Source of the DNA: Verrucomicrobiaceae bacterium UBA1938
GTDB lineage: Bacteria > Verrucomicrobiota > Verrucomicrobiia > Verrucomicrobiales > Verrucomicrobiaceae
Reading direction: 5' to 3'
DNA length: 64,000 nucleotides
Assembly: GCA_002336895.1 (NCBI GenBank)
Contig: DDFC01000035.1
Coordinates: 71,741 to 135,740 of the forward strand
Shown here: one piece after another, positions 59,010-64,000 of the stretch
Numbering within the stretch: the first letter of the stretch is position 1
Layout: every line of letters begins with the position of its first letter
Notes under the pieces: generated by a model
What the model saw: only the letters and a program-made list of their open reading frames with translations
Databases searched by the model: none
Told to the model about the DNA's origin: nothing
Translations under genes and position numbers: made by a program

Positions 59010-59912
59010 TTACTGCACGTCCAGCTCGGGCTTGAAGTCAGAGGCGTGGTACGAGCTGCGCACCAGCGGCGCGCTGGCCACATGGCGGAAGCCCTTCTTC
59101 AGCGCGATCTGCTTGTAGTTCTCAAAAGTGTCCGGGTGGATGTACTCGATCACCGGCAAGTGCTGCGCGGATGGGCGCAGGTACTGGCCCAGGGTCAGCA
59201 CCGTGACGTCGTGCTCCAGCAGGTCGTCCATCGCCTGGAAAAGTTCGGTTTCCGTCTCGCCCAGCCCCAGCATGAGACCGCTCTTGGTGGCGCACTTGGA
59301 GCCCAGCTCCGCAGCCATCGCCTTGGCACGCTTCAGCACGTGCAGGCTGCGGTGATACATCGCACGGCTGCGCACCAGCGGTGTCAGGCGCTCCACCGTT
59401 TCCAGGTTGTGGTTGAAGATGTGCGGCTTGGCCTTCATCACCACTTCCAGCGCGTCGTCTTTACCATTGAAGTCGGGCACGAGGATCTCGATCGTGATCG
59501 TCGGCACCGCTTCGCGCACAGCCTCGATGGTACGGGCAAAGTGCTCGGCACCGCCGTCTTTCACGTCGTCACGCGCCACGGCGGTGATCACGATGTGATT
59601 CAGGCCCATGCGCTTGGTGGCCTCGGCCACGCGCTGGGGCTCGTCTGCCTCCAGGGCAAAGGGTTTGGCGGTCTTGACCGCGCAGAAGCCGCAGGCACGC
59701 GTACAGCGGTCCCCGGCGATCATGAACGTGGCCGAGCCCTGGCTCCAGCACTCCCAGCGGTTCGGGCACTGCGCCTCTTCGCACACCGTGTGCAGCTTCA
59801 GGTCCGTTATCAGCCCTTTCGTGCTCCAGAACTTCGGGTCTCGCGGCAGAGTCACGCGGATCCAGTCCGGTTTTTTGTCACGATGCAGGGCGGGGTCGAT
59901 CTTGGGGGTCAT
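59010..59912 (-). CDS. lipA: Lipoyl synthase
   Basis: This 300-residue radical SAM enzyme inserts two sulfur atoms into protein-bound octanoate. It has the auxiliary cluster C44-C49-C55 (CEEAQCPNRWEC), the radical SAM cluster C70-C74-C77 in GDRCTRACGFCAV, and the C-terminal RSSYHA serine ligand motif. The length and start ATG 59912 match the family. No lipB neighbour is present. Confidence 0.95.
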   Translation of the reverse strand: MTPKIDPALHRDKKPDWIRVTLPRDPKFWSTKGLITDLKLHTVCEEAQCPNRWECWSQGSATFMIAGDRCTRACGFCAVKTAKPFALEADEPQRVAEATKRMGLNHIVITAVARDDVKDGGAEHFARTIEAVREAVPTITIEILVPDFNGKDDALEVVMKAKPHIFNHNLETVERLTPLVRSRAMYHRSLHVLKRAKAMAAELGSKCATKSGLMLGLGETETELFQAMDDLLEHDVTVLTLGQYLRPSAQHLPVIEYIHPDTFENYKQIALKKGFRHVASAPLVRSSYHASDFKPELDVQ

Positions 59913-60017
59913 GGGCGGGAGGAATGAATGGCCCAGATGGGGGGAATTGCAACGCGTTTGGGCTGCCAGCCAACAGAGGACTTGTGCGCCGCCTGAAGCA
60001 CGCGGGGACTGTTCACC

Positions 60018-60587
60018 TTATACCGGGATTCGGGCAGCGAGTTCTTCCTGCGACAGAATGTGCCTGAACGTGAGACTGATGCGCGCATCGTCCGTGTTGC
60101 TCTTCCTGACGGCATGAGTCCAGTAGGCCTGTGTAAGCTGGCTCATGTAAAACAACGATCCATGCGGAAGCGGGACATCCACGCATTTTTCCGCGTCTGT
60201 TTTCTTGCGGAACGTCAAGTTCCGCTCCGCCCCCAAAGACACAATGGCCACCCCGGTACCCTCTGCAAGATTGTGCACCGCATCAGAATGAAACCCCATC
60301 GAAGACCTTCCATTTTCATAGTAGTTCAGAAGGCAGTTGCTGGGATGAAAACTCAACTGCTGTTCTACGGCCGAGCACAAAGGCTCCAGCAAGGGATGCA
60401 TGGGCAACACCTGATAATCGACTCCTGAATCATCATAGGTCTGGCCATAGCACGCAGTCTTGCGCGCCCTCATCCGCTCATCCCAGGGTATCTGACGCAC
60501 CAGTTCATCGAACAAACTGGTGGCAGACTGAGGTGAAAGAAAATCCTTCACGATCATGATCTCTGGCTGACTCTCGATGTCACACAT
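60018..60587 (-). CDS. AlkB-like 2-oxoglutarate/Fe(II) dioxygenase
   Basis: This 189-residue protein is a single AlkB-type dioxygenase domain. The iron ligands are H100 and D102 in MGFHSDAVHN, with distal His158 in WTHAVRKSN, and the 2-oxoglutarate-binding R169/R175 are in RISLTFRH. AlkB proteins demethylate damaged DNA or RNA bases. This one is alone on the minus strand; no partner gene is adjacent. Its base composition is lower in GC than that of its neighbours. Confidence 0.88.
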   Translation of the reverse strand: MCDIESQPEIMIVKDFLSPQSATSLFDELVRQIPWDERMRARKTACYGQTYDDSGVDYQVLPMHPLLEPLCSAVEQQLSFHPSNCLLNYYENGRSSMGFHSDAVHNLAEGTGVAIVSLGAERNLTFRKKTDAEKCVDVPLPHGSLFYMSQLTQAYWTHAVRKSNTDDARISLTFRHILSQEELAARIPV

Positions 60588-60703
60588 AGCAGTCGGTTAT
60601 TCCCCCCCAAAAAAACACTGACCATACCTGAAGCTTTTTAAGCCTCAATACTTATACAGCCTTTTCCTCCAAGAACAATCTAGCCCTGACTTGAAGCGGG
60701 CTG

Positions 60704-61054
60704 TCAATGCACGCGCTTCCGCGTCAGCATGATCTCATTCCCCTCCGTATCCACGCACATGGCCAGATGCGGCGGCTCACCATTTTCAGGCTCGGGCTCG
60801 CGTGTGAGCAGGCCACCAGCGGCCACGATTTCCCGTGCGCCCTCAATGACATCCGGCACCTGAAAGCTCAGCCCGGTCCAGGTGCGTGAGCCCTCACCCC
60901 CGCCGTGGATGCCGATGACACCGCCGCAGATTTCCACCTCGCTGATGATGTCGTTCTGCTTGAGGACGGTGCCGCCGAAGACGGCAGCATAGAAATTCAC
61001 CGCACGTTTCATGTCCGCCGCCCAGATGACGTATTTGAGTCTCTCCACTTTCAT
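60704..61054 (-). CDS. VOC (glyoxalase-like) family protein
   Basis: This 116-residue protein is a vicinal-oxygen-chelate fold with the first strand VERLKYVIWAADMKRAVNFYAAVFG and a second half LAMCVDTEGNEIMLTRK. Members include glyoxalases, dioxygenases and antibiotic-resistance proteins. The exact activity is unknown. It is followed by a large AsmA-like gene on the same strand, 36 bases upstream of its start. Confidence 0.85.
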   Translation of the reverse strand: MKVERLKYVIWAADMKRAVNFYAAVFGGTVLKQNDIISEVEICGGVIGIHGGGEGSRTWTGLSFQVPDVIEGAREIVAAGGLLTREPEPENGEPPHLAMCVDTEGNEIMLTRKRVH

Positions 61055-61090
61055 TCCGCCCTCTGTGCCACACTACGGCGGACGCTGCAC

Positions 61091-63778
61091 TCAATTTCCA
61101 AACAACGCTTTCTGCTTCGGTGGAGAAACATTGGCTCTGGGCTTGGCCGGGCTGCCGCCGATCCGCTGGGCCTCGCGCAGTTCCTGCTCGGTGGGCGGCT
61201 TGCGCTCATCCTTGTTGCCGCCGCCGAAAATGCGCGGAGACCAGTGGGTGTCCTTCAGGGTGCCTGAGCCCTGGTAAGCCAGCAGCTGGGTCACAGGAAA
61301 GAGCAAAATGCCCAGGCCTCGCATGCGCACCTCGGCGTTGAAGTCGATGTCATCACGGATGAAGTCGATGTTGCCCCGGCTGACAATTCTGAAGGCGCTG
61401 GACTCGGCCTCCACATTGTCAGTGACGATGAAACCGTCTGACACATCAAAGGTGCAGTCCGCTTTCTTGGCCACATTGTACCCTTTGATGGGAGAGGGCA
61501 GGATGGCTCCGATGATGGGCGTCAGCGGCCCGAGCACGGGCAGAGCCAGCAGGTTTCCATTCACGATGATCAGCGCGCCTCCGCCTTTCAGCGTCTTCCA
61601 GTCGTTCATGCGGCCGGTGAATTTGAAATGCCCGCTGATGTCCCCCACGCTTTCATTTCCCGGGGAGTACACCTGGGCAAACTTGTGGTAGCTCAGTGCA
61701 TTCATGCGCAGCTCTCCCTCATAGGCATTGGGCTCCCGGTTGTCATTCAGCGTGCCTTTGAGCGTCATGTCCCCGCCCAGCACATCTGCGGCGATGTCGA
61801 TCCGGGACAACCCCTCGCGGTTGTGCACTTCGGCACGTACTTCCTCAAAAGGCAGCTTTTTCCCAAAGATGCTGTAAGGGAAGCGCCCGGCCTGCACCAC
61901 CACGTCGTAGCCGCTGACTCCGGGCGTCAGGTTCACCGCGCCTTTGGCATGCATGGTATCGCCAAACAAACGTCCGTTGAAATCAAAGTTCAGCATGCTG
62001 CCGACGATGTGCACCTCTCCATTCGGCGCGGTGATCGGGTAGTCCTCGTCCCACAGCACATAGTGGGCGCCACCCACCGGGTTTTTGAAGCTGACCTTGT
62101 AGTTGTTGAGCTGCGGGTTTCCCTTGTAGCCGATGACGCCGTTTGCAGTCACGTCGGTGCCGGCGGAGAAACGATAGCGCCCGATCTGGTCTGCCACCTT
62201 GGGGGCAAAGGCGCGGACGATCCCGGCTGCATCCGCCAGGGCATGCACATTGACAAGCCGCAGCCACTTCTCGCTGTCATCATCGTTCACAAAGACCAGC
62301 TCCGCCTCGGCCGGTCCGTCCGGCCGCTGGATTTTGACATTGGCGTAGTTCTGGATGTCCCCCAGAAAGGCCAGGTCCATCTCGGCGGAATCAAACGGCA
62401 CCCCTTTGTATTTGAAGTTTCGGATCATGCCGTGCCCGGACGTGGGGGACTCACGCAGGTTGAGCTTCGGCCCTGCGGTGGACACATGCACATCCACCTG
62501 GGAGTCCTCGTCAAATTCAAAGCGCTGGATGATCTCGCGTGTCTTCGGCAGCAGCACAAAGGGCAGAAACACCGTGGGGTGCATGCGCAGCAGAAGCTCC
62601 GCTTTAAATCCCTTCTCCCGGTGGTGCATCGCATTCAGCACCAGGCTGCCGGTCTTGTGCCTGAGCAGGGCGTCTTTGACGATCACGCCCTCGGGCGTGG
62701 CGCCGAGAGTCAGGCTGAGGGAGTTGAAGACCTCTCCGCGGCTGCCGAAGCGCCCGCAGTCCAGGCTGCCCGTCACGCTCACAGGCACCATGTCATCCGG
62801 AGACTTCTTTTTCAGAAAGACACTGCCTTCCAGCGCAAGCTGCGGCGCCTCATAGAACACCACCTCGCGCAGCCCTTCACTGCTGAAAAACGCGCGCGCC
62901 AGCCCGGGCAGGTCGGCGCTTGAGGTCAGGCGGAAGCGCAGCTGGTCGGCGCCAAGGCGCCAGGTGGCGGTGGCCTCCAGCGTCCCTAGATGGTCGTGCA
63001 GGTGCAGGCGCTTCAGATCGATGAACCCACCGTCATACTCCGCCTCTGCGACGAGCTCCTTCCACACATAGTCCTCAAATGCCAGCCCCTCCGCCTGAAA
63101 CAGCAGCTCCGCCTTGATCTCATCCGGACGCTCCAGCGCGCCGGACACCTTCACATTCAGCGTGGGCACATGCGGTGCGCGAAACCGCGCCAGCCAGTCC
63201 AGCCCGTGCTGGATCTGCTCGCGGTGCTCCCGCATCAGGTTCATCCTCTGCTCGGGGCTCATGGCCTTTTGATTCGGCTGGGGTGCTGGCAGCTCCAGGA
63301 CACCGCTGACCAGAATATGCAACCCGTCCGACAGCAGTCCTTCCGCATGCCGGATTTCCAGCCGCCGGTCCTCCAGCAGCGCACGTGCGCTCAGGTCCTT
63401 GAGCTCGATCACCGTCAGGTCCGGGCGGTCGGGGTCCACCGGCAGCGCCACGCTGGCATGCAGCAGCTCCAGTCCGTCGATCTTGACCTTTCCCTCCACG
63501 AGGCTGCCAAAGTCCACATCCAGGTTCAGGCGGTCCACCGCCGCCACGAGGTGCCTCTTGTTCGCATCATTGAATACCCGCACCCCTCGCGCCACCAAGC
63601 CGCCAAAGGGATTGATGGCCAGGCGCTCGAAATTCAGGTGCACCCCGTGCTGCGCCAGCTCTCCGGTGACGAATCCATGCCACCGCTCATGAAAGGACGC
63701 CGTGGTCAAATACACGCCCGCAGCCAGCAAAAAGCTGACAATGGCGAAAAATAAAGCCCGGCGCAGAAAACGAAGCAT
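61091..63778 (-). CDS. Large AsmA-like membrane-anchored protein
   Basis: This 895-residue protein has one N-terminal membrane helix (LRFLRRALFFAIVSFLLAAGVYL, about residues 2-24 in all) and then long beta-strand regions with DUF3971/AsmA-type repeats. Visible segments are FERLAINPFGGLVARGVRVF near the start, a central GRYRFSAGTDVTANGVIGYKG, and a C-terminal FRIVSRGNIDFIRDDIDFNAEVRMRG that resembles AsmA_2, as in YhdP and TamB relatives. Such proteins are thought to move lipids between the inner and outer membranes. The end is Lys/Pro-rich. The next gene ends 69 bases before its start. Confidence 0.85.
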   Translation of the reverse strand: MLRFLRRALFFAIVSFLLAAGVYLTTASFHERWHGFVTGELAQHGVHLNFERLAINPFGGLVARGVRVFNDANKRHLVAAVDRLNLDVDFGSLVEGKVKIDGLELLHASVALPVDPDRPDLTVIELKDLSARALLEDRRLEIRHAEGLLSDGLHILVSGVLELPAPQPNQKAMSPEQRMNLMREHREQIQHGLDWLARFRAPHVPTLNVKVSGALERPDEIKAELLFQAEGLAFEDYVWKELVAEAEYDGGFIDLKRLHLHDHLGTLEATATWRLGADQLRFRLTSSADLPGLARAFFSSEGLREVVFYEAPQLALEGSVFLKKKSPDDMVPVSVTGSLDCGRFGSRGEVFNSLSLTLGATPEGVIVKDALLRHKTGSLVLNAMHHREKGFKAELLLRMHPTVFLPFVLLPKTREIIQRFEFDEDSQVDVHVSTAGPKLNLRESPTSGHGMIRNFKYKGVPFDSAEMDLAFLGDIQNYANVKIQRPDGPAEAELVFVNDDDSEKWLRLVNVHALADAAGIVRAFAPKVADQIGRYRFSAGTDVTANGVIGYKGNPQLNNYKVSFKNPVGGAHYVLWDEDYPITAPNGEVHIVGSMLNFDFNGRLFGDTMHAKGAVNLTPGVSGYDVVVQAGRFPYSIFGKKLPFEEVRAEVHNREGLSRIDIAADVLGGDMTLKGTLNDNREPNAYEGELRMNALSYHKFAQVYSPGNESVGDISGHFKFTGRMNDWKTLKGGGALIIVNGNLLALPVLGPLTPIIGAILPSPIKGYNVAKKADCTFDVSDGFIVTDNVEAESSAFRIVSRGNIDFIRDDIDFNAEVRMRGLGILLFPVTQLLAYQGSGTLKDTHWSPRIFGGGNKDERKPPTEQELREAQRIGGSPAKPRANVSPPKQKALFGN

Positions 63779-63847
63779 GAAAGCCCAAAGTTACCCAAGC
63801 CGGATGAACTCACAAGCAGCAAGCCCGCACGGATGCAGGTCCGCGCA

Positions 63848-64000
63848 TCAGCGGTACTGCTCCGGCCTGCCCACGGGGAAGAAGCCCAGCGGCGCCACCT
63901 GATCCGGCCGCAGCTTTTCAGGCCCGAGGCTCGGTGCATCCGCCGCAAGGAACACCCCCACCTGGATCAGCCCGGTGCCGCCCTTCGGACTGCTGTGGAG
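63848..64000 (-). CDS. 3' end of an unidentified gene
   Basis: The frame is open from the window edge to a stop at 63848-63850, giving the last 50 residues. They begin GGTGLIQVGVFLAADAPSL after a short lead and end with GFFPVGRPEQYR. The start is outside the window. The fragment has a beta-rich look but no recognisable domain. Confidence 0.6.
   Translation of the reverse strand, partial: LHSSPKGGTGLIQVGVFLAADAPSLGPEKLRPDQVAPLGFFPVGRPEQYR

Noticed and set aside
1..64000. CRISPR array or prophage
   Set aside because: No regularly spaced repeats and no phage structural genes were seen in the window.

Overview
The window is GC-rich bacterial DNA with short intergenic gaps and many long antisense shadow frames. 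Gene content points to the phylum Verrucomicrobiota, probably a Prosthecobacter/Verrucomicrobium-like member. The clues are a planctomycete-type cytochrome c (PSCyt1-DUF1549-DUF1553) protein, a Tat-exported DUF1552 protein, a DUF6807 protein, an SHD1-hydrolase fusion, a NagB fused to a PIG-L-like domain, and many secreted Ala/Pro-rich proteins. The assignment is an inference from families; there is no rRNA in the window.

Layout. 1-0.8 kb: a REP-associated (Y1/HUH) transposase between matched inverted REP-like hairpins. 1-5.5 kb: a small membrane protein, an M20 peptidase and the PSCyt1 protein. 5.7-7.1 kb: a PadR regulator and a bestrophin-like channel. 7.3-13.8 kb: an RND efflux operon (pump, lipoprotein, adaptor, small membrane protein, TolC), followed by an O-methyltransferase. 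14.8-18.4 kb: a c-type cytochrome lipoprotein, an ABM monooxygenase, a leucine-rich repeat protein, an SHD1-hydrolase and a Fur-family regulator with a His-rich N terminus. 18.5-24.3 kb: a secreted protein with a Thr-rich repeat tail, two TPM-like proteins coupled by an ATGA overlap, and a zinc-ribbon membrane protein. 24.3-28.6 kb: DUF1552, azurin and a secreted protein, then an ammonium transporter with a sigma-54-type promoter. 28.7-36.2 kb: a CPBP protease, a CE15-type esterase and a ROK kinase-Ppx-PPK1 polyphosphate cluster.

36.2-46.9 kb: a polyvalent-type kinase fold in overlapping frames with a small ORF, an aquaglyceroporin, an orphan MlaE permease, TatD, several secreted proteins linked to polysaccharide or sugar metabolism, tRNA-Lys(CTT) and a PIG-L deacetylase. 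47.1-55.7 kb: a tandem pseudokinase membrane protein, a tannase-family esterase, RimO, and a hybrid histidine kinase with a small coiled-coil partner. 56-64 kb: a second Fur protein, NagB-PIG-L, an AhpD-like protein, LipA, an AlkB-like dioxygenase, a VOC protein, a giant AsmA-like protein and the 3' end of one more gene.

The most notable items are the tandem pseudokinase (47130-49940), the ROK-Ppx-PPK1 cluster with a Lys-rich tail on the kinase, the RAYT/REP unit at the left edge, the kinase fold with a disputed frame (36212-36889), the NagB fusion whose deacetylase-like half has lost metal ligands, and the zinc-ribbon/TPM cassette (20210-24255). No CRISPR array, prophage or classical insertion sequence was seen.
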